From: CAYZJB01 sp964478735
GTDB lineage: Bacteria; CLD3; SB21
NCBI GenBank assembly: GCA_964478735.1
Contig: CAYZJB010000003.1
Span: 30,006 to 94,005 of the forward strand
Reading direction: 5' to 3'
DNA: 64,000 nucleotides
The position numbers were made by a program, and so were the translations under genes. Below are positions 1-8,278 of this stretch, piece by piece. The notes below the pieces were generated by a model. It was not told where the DNA came from and searched no databases. It saw only the letters and a program-made list of their open reading frames with translations. Within the stretch, counting starts at the first letter, position 1, and each line of letters opens with the position of its first letter.

Positions 1-2
1 GT

Positions 3-206
3 GTTTATACAAAAGAAGATATAGACATCGTCCAGAAGATCAAAAGATTGCTCTACGAAGAAAAGTATACGATTGAGGGTGCCAAACGCCGGTTGTCCGA
101 GCCGGAAATGCCACAGCGTAATGAAGAGCAAATTCGTGAAACCCTGAACCGTATCCGTCTAGATGTTCGGCGAATGATGGACAACCTGGACGGGGGTGAA
201 AGCTAA
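3..206 (+). CDS. MerR-family transcriptional regulator, C-terminal part (5' end outside window)
   Basis: The window opens inside this gene; the frame from base 3 gives 67 codons ending in TAA at 204-206. The segments YTKEDID, IKRLLYEE and YTIEGAKRRL match the second half of the MerR winged-helix DNA-binding domain (the usual pattern is Yt-dl--i--Ik-Ll-e-gyTI-GAk--L). A charged helix follows that could form the dimerisation coiled coil. The protein ends about 30 residues after the DNA-binding domain, so no effector-binding domain is present. This resembles the small MerR-like proteins often found beside housekeeping genes rather than metal sensors. Its target is unknown. A terminator hairpin starts 22 bases after the stop. 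Confidence 0.72.
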   Translation, partial: VYTKEDIDIVQKIKRLLYEEKYTIEGAKRRLSEPEMPQRNEEQIRETLNRIRLDVRRMMDNLDGGES

Positions 207-214
207 AATATATC

Positions 215-243
215 TTGCATTTAGAAGGCGCGGCTATTATAAT
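215..243 (+). promoter_or_regulatory. Sigma-70-type promoter of tRNA-Asp
   Basis: TTGCAT at 215-220 and a consensus TATAAT at 238-243 are separated by exactly 17 bases, and the mature tRNA begins 15 bases after the -10 box. The -10 lies in the loop of the hairpin annotated at 228-257. This is sequence-pattern evidence only. Confidence 0.65.
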
Positions 244-257
244 TAGCCCGCTTTTTT
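228..257 (+). terminator. Intrinsic terminator of the MerR-type gene, overlapping the tRNA promoter
   Basis: GCG and GGCTA at 228-236 (with C231 bulged) pair with TAGCC and CGC at 244-251. The 7-base loop is TTATAAT, and six T follow at 252-257. The T run ends directly at the first base of tRNA-Asp, so the terminator shares its loop with the tRNA promoter's -10 box. Confidence 0.6.
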
Positions 258-331
258 GGGCACGTAGTTCAATTGGTTAGAGCACCGCCCTGTCACGGCG
301 GAAGTTGCGAGTTCGAGCCTCGTCGTGCCCG
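258..331 (+). tRNA. tRNA-Asp (anticodon GTC)
   Basis: A 74-base cloverleaf. The acceptor arm GGGCACG pairs with CGTGCCC, followed by discriminator G. The anticodon stem CCGCC/GGCGG encloses loop CTGTCAC, giving anticodon GTC. The T arm GCGAG-TTCGAGC-CTCGT is intact. CCA is not encoded. A dedicated promoter and terminator flank it. Confidence 0.95.
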
Positions 332-335
332 CTCC

Positions 336-362
336 AACCGTATCGTTTGATGCGGTTTTTTT
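336..362 (+). terminator. Intrinsic terminator after tRNA-Asp
   Basis: AACCGTATC at 336-344 pairs with GATGCGGTT at 349-357 (one G-T pair) around a GTTT loop, followed by T residues to 362. Its T tract reaches the stop codon of the convergent gene on the minus strand, so the two transcripts end face to face. Confidence 0.75.
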
Positions 363-3300
363 ATTTTCCATCGAACAAGCTGAAACCGAACAGTACGGTT
401 GCATAAAAACGCCATTCTTTTCCATTTCGCACGGGCTGGGGAACCTTGATCAGATTGCCTCCGCCGTCGACTTGAGTGACAAGAGGGCCAAACGTCGTGA
501 ACTTATCCAGTCCGTAGGCGGCCCGCAACGCCACTCGGGTGGGATAAACGTAAAACGAATGAATTTCCGCACGGAGTTCCACGCCGATGTCCTTCTTAAA
601 ATCGTGAAGCGTATTCCACGTTGTTTTATCACTCCAGGCATTACCCCATCCGGCATACAGGGCGCCGAACACTTTATCGAAGTATAGAAATCCAAGACTT
701 TTGTCGATCCGTCGCCAGATCGGGAACCGGTAATGAAGCATTGTCAGCAACATCCGGCGTCCCTCGATGCTGTAGAAAGAGTAACCTTTGAGACCGGGTA
801 ACCCGCCGCCGAAAAAGTGATAAAAGCTGTCGACACGGGATGGAATGAACGACGCTTGAACTTGGAGTTCGATCGAATGATGACTGATCGGGGATGGAAT
901 AAATTCCGACCAGATGTGCTCCAGGCGGAAATGCGATGTTTTCTCGTACAATTCGTCCGTCGACCCGGTTTCGGAATTGAAAGCGAAACCTTGAATGAGG
1001 TTGTCCGCATAATACCCGTATCGCAGGTTGAAGCGCCGTCCTCCCCGGGGATTGATGTCGCCGTCCACTGCGGGGAGTAATGTATTCAGTGTCCACGACG
1101 CCCACACATCGTTACCGAAAAAATATTTGATTGCCCCCGTTGAGGGGATCGACTCATAGCGGCCGGATCGAAATTCTTTCCCGCTGATTTTTACGAAATA
1201 TTCCGGATGAGCAAACACGATTCGTAAATCACGAGGCGCCGTTAAACCCAGGTCGATTCCGACGTCGATTTCGCGCAATTCGAAGGTGTTCTTTTGTATG
1301 GACTCGTTGACGACAATGGCATCGTTGGTTGGATCGGCGTTGTCTTTGAAGGATTGGGATCGCCGAATGTTATACAATTCCAAAAACAGAACCGGGCCGT
1401 GACCGGAATATTCGAGGACCGCAAAGGCATCGCGATCCAAATCCGGCCCGCCGATCATCAGCCCGCCAAAAAACGATGATTTATTCAAAAAATCGGCCGA
1501 ATAGACATAAAATCCAGGTTTGATTATGCCGTAGTCCAACCGCACAATCGGAAGGATGGAGAAACTTTGAAAGACGGTTTTGTAGGGTTTGGAGGGCAGG
1601 TCGTTCAGGTTTAATTCACCGATCGTCCGATCAACCCAGCGTGACGGATAGTTTATTCCCGTCAGCAAATTCGGGTTTGAGACGTCGTATGCAAGATCGT
1701 CGATCGTAAGCGGTTGTATCGAATCCAAAATGTTCAGGGAATAGGCATTCGCATGGTAAATCGAAAAGATCACCGCTCCATCGGGTGATGTCGATGGATA
1801 AAAACACCCGCCCATCGTATGGGTCAACGGTTCCTCGAGGCCCGACTGCAAATCTTTACGATACAGATTGAAAACGCCCGTACGATCGCTGGAGTAAACA
1901 AGGAAGCGGCCGTCCGGACTTATCGCCGGCGAACGATCATCGCCTCGGGAGTCAATCGCATCGGAAAATTGAAGGGTATTCAGGTCCAGTAGACGAATCG
2001 CACGTTCTCTGTCGCGGGACCAGTCAAAAAAGATCCGTTTGCCGTCGGGATGAAAAACGGGACGATAAATTTGCGTTCCGTCGGTATGATGCGTCAGGAA
2101 TATGATCCGAGCTCCGTCGGGAATATTTCTATCTGATGAAATCGATGCGTCGATGGTAAGAGGGTCGATCCCGCGGAGCAGAACGAGGTTCTGGTCGCCA
2201 TCGCCGTTCATGACGGCGGCCACCGAAGAATCGATCGACGATATCGCGGGCGCGCTCAGCCGCATCCCGCGCGTCAGCCGTATGGAAAGGCGGTTTTCGA
2301 TATCATACACGTAGAGATCACTGACCGATGCGTGATGGGCATTGTCATCGCTGATACGGGAATAGAGGATTCGCCGGCCATCCGGTGTCCATGTCATGGG
2401 ACCGTTTACCCCATGATCAATTTCTGTAAGACGGCCGGAGGCGCGTTCCATGACAAAAAGGCGGGTCTGACTGAGGTAATCGCGTCCACGATTCGATAGA
2501 AATGCAATTCGTTCTCCATTCGGTGAAAAGGCAGGAAGGAAATTGGCCGTACCTTCATTGAATATGGAGCGTCCCTCTTGTCGTGACGATGAGGCGCTCT
2601 TTTCCTGGCCGGTGTAAAACTGACAGATGTGCTCGGTCCAGTCCGAATACAACGTTTGTAACGGAAATCCCGTGGCCGATTGAACTGCCGACTCAAAAGA
2701 TTTGAACAGCTTTCGATTCTCCGTACAGATCCGTGCGATCACATCTTCTCCGAATCGGCTGCAGAGATAGGCCACGAAAGCATAGCCGCTGTTATAGGCG
2801 GATTCATTACCGATACTGTTCTTGCCGAACGTGTTCATTTCTCCCAGGCTGAGCAACGTTCCCGTCAATGCGCGTTGGCGGAGGATCATGTCGCGGTGAG
2901 AATCCCAAAATTCGTGGCCTAGGCGTACCGATTGGTACTGAGCCACACCTTCGGCAAACCAGACGGGAACCGTAACGCCGGAGAGGGGATATGACGTAAC
3001 GACATTTGGAAATCCTCTCAGTACGTCTTTACGCCTCTCTTTTTCGTATCCAATCGCCTGGAGATAAAAAGCCGGAACACGTTTGGGCAATTTCATCATG
3101 GTCTGGATCGAGAACATATGGGCCAGCTCGTGCGTGACCACATTATACAACCAGTGGTGATTTCCCCGCAGATCATAGTCGAGATTGGTCGCCCAGATTT
3201 CGAGTTTGTTGTCGTAATAATAGGCGCTTCCGTTGGAGTAATCGTCGGTGTCTCGAATAATGATGTGGATGAGACCGGGGCGGTACTGATACAACTCCGC

Positions 3301-3522
3301 GAGCGGTTCGTACACTTCTTCAGCGATCTGGGCTACGCGCTGGGCCGTACGTCGCGGGCCGGCGGAGAGTACGTACTCGGAAGAATCGGACGTATGATAG
3401 TGAATCTGGAAATGAGGAGTTGTGATCGTCCACCACGACAGTTCCGGATGGCCCCACGGTTCAGGTTGTGCCGACACATGAGATGTAAGCAAAAAAACAA
3501 ACAGTATTATGCGTCGTTTCAT
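361..3522 (-). CDS. Secreted metallopeptidase-like protein with TolB-type propeller and Omp85-like C-terminus
   Basis: A 1,053-residue protein with an N-terminal signal peptide (about residues 1-18, ending HVSA-Q). Residues about 30-300 resemble a gluzincin (peptidase MA-like) domain: HELAH at 131-135 supplies the zinc and catalytic residues, and WFAEGVAQY about 55 residues later supplies the likely third ligand, Glu. Residues about 315-620 carry PD40/TolB-type blades (for example FSPNGERIAFLSNRG, SPDGRFLVYSSD). The last 350 or so residues are beta-rich, with GLKGYSFYS and later strands resembling an Omp85/surface-antigen barrel. The substrate is unknown; a surface-anchored protease or assembly factor is an inference. 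The start ATG overlaps the stop of the upstream ATPase gene by four bases, so it is probably the last gene of the long minus-strand operon. Confidence 0.75.
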   Translation of the reverse strand: MKRRIILFVFLLTSHVSAQPEPWGHPELSWWTITTPHFQIHYHTSDSSEYVLSAGPRRTAQRVAQIAEEVYEPLAELYQYRPGLIHIIIRDTDDYSNGSAYYYDNKLEIWATNLDYDLRGNHHWLYNVVTHELAHMFSIQTMMKLPKRVPAFYLQAIGYEKERRKDVLRGFPNVVTSYPLSGVTVPVWFAEGVAQYQSVRLGHEFWDSHRDMILRQRALTGTLLSLGEMNTFGKNSIGNESAYNSGYAFVAYLCSRFGEDVIARICTENRKLFKSFESAVQSATGFPLQTLYSDWTEHICQFYTGQEKSASSSRQEGRSIFNEGTANFLPAFSPNGERIAFLSNRGRDYLSQTRLFVMERASGRLTEIDHGVNGPMTWTPDGRRILYSRISDDNAHHASVSDLYVYDIENRLSIRLTRGMRLSAPAISSIDSSVAAVMNGDGDQNLVLLRGIDPLTIDASISSDRNIPDGARIIFLTHHTDGTQIYRPVFHPDGKRIFFDWSRDRERAIRLLDLNTLQFSDAIDSRGDDRSPAISPDGRFLVYSSDRTGVFNLYRKDLQSGLEEPLTHTMGGCFYPSTSPDGAVIFSIYHANAYSLNILDSIQPLTIDDLAYDVSNPNLLTGINYPSRWVDRTIGELNLNDLPSKPYKTVFQSFSILPIVRLDYGIIKPGFYVYSADFLNKSSFFGGLMIGGPDLDRDAFAVLEYSGHGPVLFLELYNIRRSQSFKDNADPTNDAIVVNESIQKNTFELREIDVGIDLGLTAPRDLRIVFAHPEYFVKISGKEFRSGRYESIPSTGAIKYFFGNDVWASWTLNTLLPAVDGDINPRGGRRFNLRYGYYADNLIQGFAFNSETGSTDELYEKTSHFRLEHIWSEFIPSPISHHSIELQVQASFIPSRVDSFYHFFGGGLPGLKGYSFYSIEGRRMLLTMLHYRFPIWRRIDKSLGFLYFDKVFGALYAGWGNAWSDKTTWNTLHDFKKDIGVELRAEIHSFYVYPTRVALRAAYGLDKFTTFGPLVTQVDGGGNLIKVPQPVRNGKEWRFYATVLFGFSLFDGK

Positions 3523-4691
3523 GAAACCGCCTTCTCAAAAGTGATGTGAAGCCAACCGTCTTCATAACGGGCGCGAACGGGGTACATTCCTGCGAGAGAA
3601 TCGGGGATAGCATAGCGGCGCATGTAATGGCGGACCCGAATCCAAAGTTCGCCGCCCTGTTTATTCAATTCCATTGCTTCAGAATCGAGATGAGGAATAA
3701 AAACGGAAAAATCGGCATGTCCCGGGGATTGCTTCAGTTTGACCAGCGGTTGATGGAAAAGCAAGTCGGCGGGATCGTCCTCGTCGTATATCTGTCGTCC
3801 GATGTCGATCAAATCATCGGCATTGCCGATTTCGTGGTCCAGCATCAAAACTTCGCGTACGGGAATCGGGTTGAACGTTTCGTAGATGTCTTCACGATAC
3901 GTTTTCTGCGTTTGGCTCCATGCGTCCAAAAATGTTCCGGCCGACGGCGGAATAATACGATTGACGATCACGCAGTCGACGGTGAAACCGAACAAACTAA
4001 GGTAAGTCAACGTTCGCTTGGTTTCTGCAACGATCATTTTTTCCGGCTGGGTTACGAGCCGGACGGAAGTAACGGCATCCTGGGTCAACATGCGCTGCAT
4101 ATCTAGCAGTTTACGCAGCAGATCCTGCCACGCTCGGGCGACTGCTTCCGGTGCCACGACGACCCGAAGTGATTTCGAAACTTTCGACGCCGGGCGAATG
4201 ACCGGTGACACAAGGTATTTTTCGAGATATGTCGTGATTTTAAGCGCGAGAGAAATCGCTTGATGCAAGCCCAGTAGTCGCAGGCTTTCACCGGTTGGAG
4301 CCATATCAACGATAACCACGTCATAGGGATGGTTGCGGATGGCGTCGTGAAGGCGTAGGAGACTGAAAAGGTTATCCAGTCCTGGTATCATGGCCAGTTC
4401 CGCCGTAACCGGCTGATCGGCGCCAAGGGCAATGATCAACGAGGTGAGGTAATCCCGAATCTGTCCCCAGTTTTGTTCGAGTTCGTGATGGGGATCGATT
4501 TCCAAAACGGATAGATTCGCCGGGATCGACGGGAGAAGTTCAATGCAATCCCGTATGGAATGTGCCGGGTCGGTACTTACAAGAAGAACGCTCCGATCGG
4601 CACGGACGGTTTTTAAAGCGGTCGCTGTAGCCGTCGTCGTTTTTCCAACACCGCCTTTGCCCGCAAAAAAGATGATTCGGGTAGACCTCAA
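3519..4691 (-). CDS. ArsA/Get3-family ATPase with Hsp20-like tail
   Basis: 390 residues. The N-terminus carries the deviant Walker A motif AGKGGVGKTT (about residues 10-19) typical of ArsA/GET3/MinD-type dimeric ATPases, followed by STDPAHS (switch I) and VDMAPTGESLRLL (Walker B/switch II region) of the ArsA family. The end (about 310-390, YPVRARYEDGWLHITF) resembles the small alpha-crystallin-like domain found at the C-terminus of many bacterial ArsA homologues. Arsenic pump partners are absent, so a tail-anchored-protein or other chaperone-like role is as likely as arsenite extrusion. The start is TTG at 4691, overlapping the TGA of the thioredoxin-like gene by four bases; no better start exists nearby. 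Confidence 0.85.
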   Translation of the reverse strand: MRSTRIIFFAGKGGVGKTTTATATALKTVRADRSVLLVSTDPAHSIRDCIELLPSIPANLSVLEIDPHHELEQNWGQIRDYLTSLIIALGADQPVTAELAMIPGLDNLFSLLRLHDAIRNHPYDVVIVDMAPTGESLRLLGLHQAISLALKITTYLEKYLVSPVIRPASKVSKSLRVVVAPEAVARAWQDLLRKLLDMQRMLTQDAVTSVRLVTQPEKMIVAETKRTLTYLSLFGFTVDCVIVNRIIPPSAGTFLDAWSQTQKTYREDIYETFNPIPVREVLMLDHEIGNADDLIDIGRQIYDEDDPADLLFHQPLVKLKQSPGHADFSVFIPHLDSEAMELNKQGGELWIRVRHYMRRYAIPDSLAGMYPVRARYEDGWLHITFEKAVS

Positions 4692-5233
4692 TCCGATTCC
4701 GATCTGAAGAGTATGTTCAAAATATCGTTTTCTATTGACCGGTTCGGTCGTTCGGTTATGCGGCCGATTTCTGCTCCGTTCTGCAGAAAAACCATTGTCG
4801 GGACTCGTGTGATGCCGTACCGGCCGCTCATTCCTTCGCGGTCACGTTTGGAGCGGTCGAGGCCGTAGAGCGAGTACGTGAGCCGTTCGTTGTCGGTCTG
4901 GTCGATGATCCGCAAGAATGCAGGGAGGTGACGCTTGGAGTCGATGCACCACGTCCCTACAAACACTCGAATTTCGGTCACGATTGGATAATGTTTTAGA
5001 CGAGTTAGGGTTGCGCTGTCAGGCACGTAAGCATCGTATTGATCACGAAAAATCGCAAAATGTTCAAACAAGGACGTGCGGGTCATCGGGCCCAGAAGCA
5101 TGGCTTCGCCGTCGACGACCCGAAGCGGTGACGGAGATGCCGTTTTGAAACTTGACGTGCAACCAAGGTGCAAAAAACCAAGTACAATCAGGATTCTCGA
5201 GATCGTCGGCGACCCGTTACCAGTGAGACCCAT
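4688..5233 (-). CDS. Thioredoxin-fold lipoprotein with a single active-site cysteine
   Basis: 181 residues. The N-terminus has a short hydrophobic stretch ending FLHLGC, a lipobox that predicts a lipid-anchored envelope protein. The thioredoxin-like core is FVGTWCIDSKRH (the usual CxxC is C-I-D-S) followed by the cis-proline segment RVPTMVFLQNG. The second cysteine is therefore a serine, so the protein cannot form the normal active-site disulfide. The ATG at 5233 is preceded by GAGGT at six bases' distance, which fixes a start lying 46 bases inside the 3' end of tatC. It may serve as a monothiol reductase, a peroxiredoxin-like protein or a binding-only fold; the sequence does not decide. Confidence 0.75.
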   Translation of the reverse strand: MGLTGNGSPTISRILIVLGFLHLGCTSSFKTASPSPLRVVDGEAMLLGPMTRTSLFEHFAIFRDQYDAYVPDSATLTRLKHYPIVTEIRVFVGTWCIDSKRHLPAFLRIIDQTDNERLTYSLYGLDRSKRDREGMSGRYGITRVPTMVFLQNGAEIGRITERPNRSIENDILNILFRSESD

Positions 5234-6024
5234 ATGCTTACCTCGTATAAAAGGACAATCGGTACGGCAACAACAAACAGCGTAATCATATCCGTTGTCG
5301 GCGTCACAATGGCGCTGATGACGAGAGCGGCAACCACCGCGTGTCGCCAGTACTTTCGCATAAACTTATGGTTGAGAATTCCAAGCCGGGTCAGAAAGTA
5401 GGCCAGGAGCGGCAATTCAAACGTGAGACCGCTGATCAACATAAAGCCGGTGACAAATCCCAGATACCCGTCGACATCGATCATGTTTTCAACGCGAATC
5501 CCGAGTTCCGGATCGATGTCACCCATGCTCAACAGAAAATTCAATGCAATCGGCACGACAACCAGGTAAGCAAAAACGGCTCCGATCACGAACGAAAGCG
5601 TGCCAGAAACGATGATCGGAATGGCCATCCGGCGTTCCCTTTTGCGCAGTCCCGGTGAAATGAATCGCCAGAGATGAAATAAAATGACAGGAAGTCCCAG
5701 AATGATACCGGTAATGAGCCCGACCTGGATTTTAACCATCATCAGTCCTTGAACCTGTGTGATTACCGGGCGCATCAAATCAATTGGCGGACGTATGCCG
5801 GGAAGGAGGATCGGCGGATAGAGTAAAAACTTGATAATCGTGTTGCTGATCGCGAAACTGGCGGCCATCAATAGGAGAACCGTCGTCAGAATAGCAATCA
5901 GGCGTCGGCGGAGTTCGTCCAGATGCTGGAGAAAACTCATCCGGCTGGCTTCCAATTCCATGTCTTCCGGGGGCACTCCGGACGGCGCGTCGTCGTTCGT
6001 TTTTGGAATTCGTTCCTGCGTCAT
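5188..6024 (-). CDS. tatC: Sec-independent protein translocase TatC
   Basis: 278 residues. The cytoplasmic signature FLQHLDELRRRL (residues 31-42) is the twin-arginine signal-binding motif that precedes the first membrane span. FISPGL followed by RKRERR (121-132) is the conserved first cytoplasmic loop. About six hydrophobic spans follow, as in the family. The N-terminal extension of about 28 polar residues is longer than usual. TatC is the core receptor for folded proteins with RR signal peptides and needs TatA, which is encoded 55 kb away at 60703-60888. Its start overlaps the SxtJ-like gene's stop by one base (TGATG), placing it inside the polysaccharide operon. Confidence 0.95.
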   Translation of the reverse strand: MTQERIPKTNDDAPSGVPPEDMELEASRMSFLQHLDELRRRLIAILTTVLLLMAASFAISNTIIKFLLYPPILLPGIRPPIDLMRPVITQVQGLMMVKIQVGLITGIILGLPVILFHLWRFISPGLRKRERRMAIPIIVSGTLSFVIGAVFAYLVVVPIALNFLLSMGDIDPELGIRVENMIDVDGYLGFVTGFMLISGLTFELPLLAYFLTRLGILNHKFMRKYWRHAVVAALVISAIVTPTTDMITLFVVAVPIVLLYEVSIWVSLVTGRRRSRES

Positions 6025-6458
6025 CAGAATAGCTTTTCGTAATCCGTCTCAGAGCGCGAGACTCTCGGCCGATCGATCCAGTAGGAGGAACGTTTATTTT
6101 CAATTCGCCGTTGCATGGGATCCTTTCCGAGCAGGCGCATGATCAGTGAAATGGGAGTAACGAGGGTCAAAAAAATTACGATGAGTATAATACGAGACAA
6201 AAAATAGCCGATCACGGCGGCAATCGAGGCAACGACTACATAAAATGGTTTTACGAGGCCCGGTCCCACAAAAGCGATGAGAACCAGAATCAACCCGGCC
6301 CCTCCCCACATCGGCCATAGACCGTTTGATTTCATCCAGGCAAGCGCAGAAAGACCAACGCTCAGTATCCCAAGAGCCAGCGTAAAATTTCGTAACGCCG
6401 GACGAGATCGGTTAAGATGTCGGATTTCGTACGAAAGGTCTGAGAGAATGTTTTTCAT
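6024..6458 (-). CDS. SxtJ-family membrane protein
   Basis: 144 residues from the ATG at 6458, which overlaps the stop of the carbamoyltransferase by one base (TGATG); an in-frame upstream extension to 6485 is less likely. The N-terminus is polar and basic, followed by two adjacent hydrophobic hairpins (about residues 30-75 and 78-115) and a charged tail containing LLGKDPMQRRI. This composition and the position directly after a NodU-type carbamoyltransferase match the SxtJ family, named after a membrane protein of the saxitoxin cluster and common in exopolysaccharide loci. Its biochemical role is not established. Inference: a membrane partner or recruiting factor for the carbamoyltransferase. 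Confidence 0.75.
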   Translation of the reverse strand: MKNILSDLSYEIRHLNRSRPALRNFTLALGILSVGLSALAWMKSNGLWPMWGGAGLILVLIAFVGPGLVKPFYVVVASIAAVIGYFLSRIILIVIFLTLVTPISLIMRLLGKDPMQRRIENKRSSYWIDRPRVSRSETDYEKLF

Positions 6459-8278
6459 CAATCGAGTACAAACTCCTTCATCCATTCTTTATTATCGACA
6501 ACTTTCGGTTGATCGGACTTGCTCAGAAGAAAATTATCCAGGACAAGATAGTCCATTTCCGTGCGCATAAAACATCGATATGCGTCCTGGGGGGAACAGA
6601 CGATCGGTTCGCCACGGACGTTGAACGACGTGTTCACAATGACCGGACATCCCGTTTTTTCATAGAACTTGTGCAAGAGTTCGTAAAATCGGCCGTGCCG
6701 CTCACGATCGACGGTCTGCAGTCGGGCCGAATAATCGACGTGCGTCACGGCGGGAATCGACGATCGTGGAACGTTTAATTTTTCTATTCCAAATAATCGC
6801 TGCTGATCGGCCGTCATCGGGATTCTGTGCCGGTGCAATACATCGGCAACGAGAAGCATGTACGGACTATCCGCGTCGATGTCAAAATACTCACCGACGC
6901 ACTCCCGAAGAACACACGGGGCGAAAGGGCGAAACGATTCCCGATACTTGATTTTCAGGTTCATGACCGACTGCATTCGGGTTGAACGCGCATCCCCGAT
7001 GATACTGCGGGCGCCGAGGGCGCGGGGTCCGAATTCCATTCGTCCGTAAAACCAACCGATTACATTTTCCTGCGCCAGCAGTTCGGCCACTTGATCGACG
7101 AGTTCGGCGTTCGACAATTTTTGGTGTGGGATGTTTTGTGCGTTTAAAAACGCTGCGATTTCTTCCGGGTCATATTCCGTACCCAGATAAGAGGCCGATT
7201 GTCGGTCGTTTCGGTTATCGCTGATGCGGGGCTGTCGCAAGATTTGATGCCAGGCAAACAAAGCGGCGCCAAGCGCGCTGCCAGCGTCGCCGGCGGCCGG
7301 TTGAATCCAGATGTCGTCAAAGATCCGCTCTTTCAAAATCTTACCATTGGCTACGCAGTTCAATGCAACGCCGCCGGCCAGACAGAGCCGAGATTGTCCC
7401 GTGACCTTCCTAACATGACGCGCCAGTTTTAACATGATGTCTTCGGTTACGACCTGAATACTTCGCGCGAGATCCATTTCCCGCTGCGTCAATAGGGATT
7501 CGGGCTTACGCGGAGGCCCGCCAAAGAGCTCATGAAAGCGTTCATGGGTCATTGTCAAACCGGAAGCATAATTGAAATAACGCATATTGAGACGGAACGA
7601 ACCGTCATCCTTGACGTCGATCAGATGATCGTAGATGAGTTGCACGTATTTCGGTTCGCCGTAAGGAGCCAGTCCCATGACTTTATATTCGCCGCTGTTG
7701 ACTTTAAATCCTGTATAGTACGTGAACGCCGAATAGAGCAGTCCAAGGGAATGGGGGAAGTGAATTTCCGACTGCAGGTCAATCGTGTTCGATTGCCCCG
7801 TACCAAAACTGGTCGTCGTCCATTCTCCCACGCCGTCGATCGTCAGAATGGCCGCCGAGTCATAGGGTGATGGAAAAAAGGCCGCCGCTGCGTGCGATTC
7901 GTGATGTTCGGGATAGAGAATTTTGCCTCGAAAACCGTCCAGCTCACGCATAATAAGGTCCGGCATCCACAGTTTCTTGCGTATCCACTGCGGCATCGCC
8001 TTGAGAAAGCTGTTCAGCCCTTGTGGGGCATAAGTAAAATAGGTCTGCAAGAGACGCTCAAATTTGACAAAAGGTTTCTCGTAAAACGCGACATAATCGA
8101 TGTCCGATGCACGCAAACTGGCATGACCGAGGCAAAAAGCGATCGCATTTTTTGGAAAATCATCGTCATGTTTTTTCCGGGTAAAACGCTCCTCCTGAGC
8201 GGCGGCAACGATTTGACCGTCCTGCACGAGAGCGGCGGCGGAGTCATGGTAATAACATGAAATTCCAAGAATGTTCAT
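6458..8278 (-). CDS. NodU/CmcH-type O-carbamoyltransferase (copy 1)
   Basis: 606 residues. It starts with the Kae1/ASKHA-like strand MNILGISCYYHDSAA. HHESH at 125-129 gives the metal-binding histidines, DGVGEWT follows, then the nucleotide-binding GGVALNC (about residue 300). FGPRALGARS and the C-terminal NTSFNVRGEPIV characterise the O-carbamoyltransferases that move carbamoyl from carbamoyl phosphate, through carbamoyl adenylate, to a sugar or other hydroxyl. Length and motifs are normal, so an active enzyme is expected. The start ATG overlaps the stop of the Wzi-like gene by four bases. In context it probably carbamoylates the surface polysaccharide or its lipid-linked repeat unit. Confidence 0.92.
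   Translation of the reverse strand: MNILGISCYYHDSAAALVQDGQIVAAAQEERFTRKKHDDDFPKNAIAFCLGHASLRASDIDYVAFYEKPFVKFERLLQTYFTYAPQGLNSFLKAMPQWIRKKLWMPDLIMRELDGFRGKILYPEHHESHAAAAFFPSPYDSAAILTIDGVGEWTTTSFGTGQSNTIDLQSEIHFPHSLGLLYSAFTYYTGFKVNSGEYKVMGLAPYGEPKYVQLIYDHLIDVKDDGSFRLNMRYFNYASGLTMTHERFHELFGGPPRKPESLLTQREMDLARSIQVVTEDIMLKLARHVRKVTGQSRLCLAGGVALNCVANGKILKERIFDDIWIQPAAGDAGSALGAALFAWHQILRQPRISDNRNDRQSASYLGTEYDPEEIAAFLNAQNIPHQKLSNAELVDQVAELLAQENVIGWFYGRMEFGPRALGARSIIGDARSTRMQSVMNLKIKYRESFRPFAPCVLRECVGEYFDIDADSPYMLLVADVLHRHRIPMTADQQRLFGIEKLNVPRSSIPAVTHVDYSARLQTVDRERHGRFYELLHKFYEKTGCPVIVNTSFNVRGEPIVCSPQDAYRCFMRTEMDYLVLDNFLLSKSDQPKVVDNKEWMKEFVLD

Noticed and set aside
3519..4691. Arsenite pump operon
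   Set aside because: The ATPase is ArsA/Get3-like, but no ArsB, ArsC, ArsD or ArsR genes are nearby.
6459..6485. Nine extra residues at the start of the SxtJ-like gene
   Set aside because: They lie inside the carbamoyltransferase's 3' end; the ATG at 6458 gives the TGATG overlap seen at neighbouring junctions.
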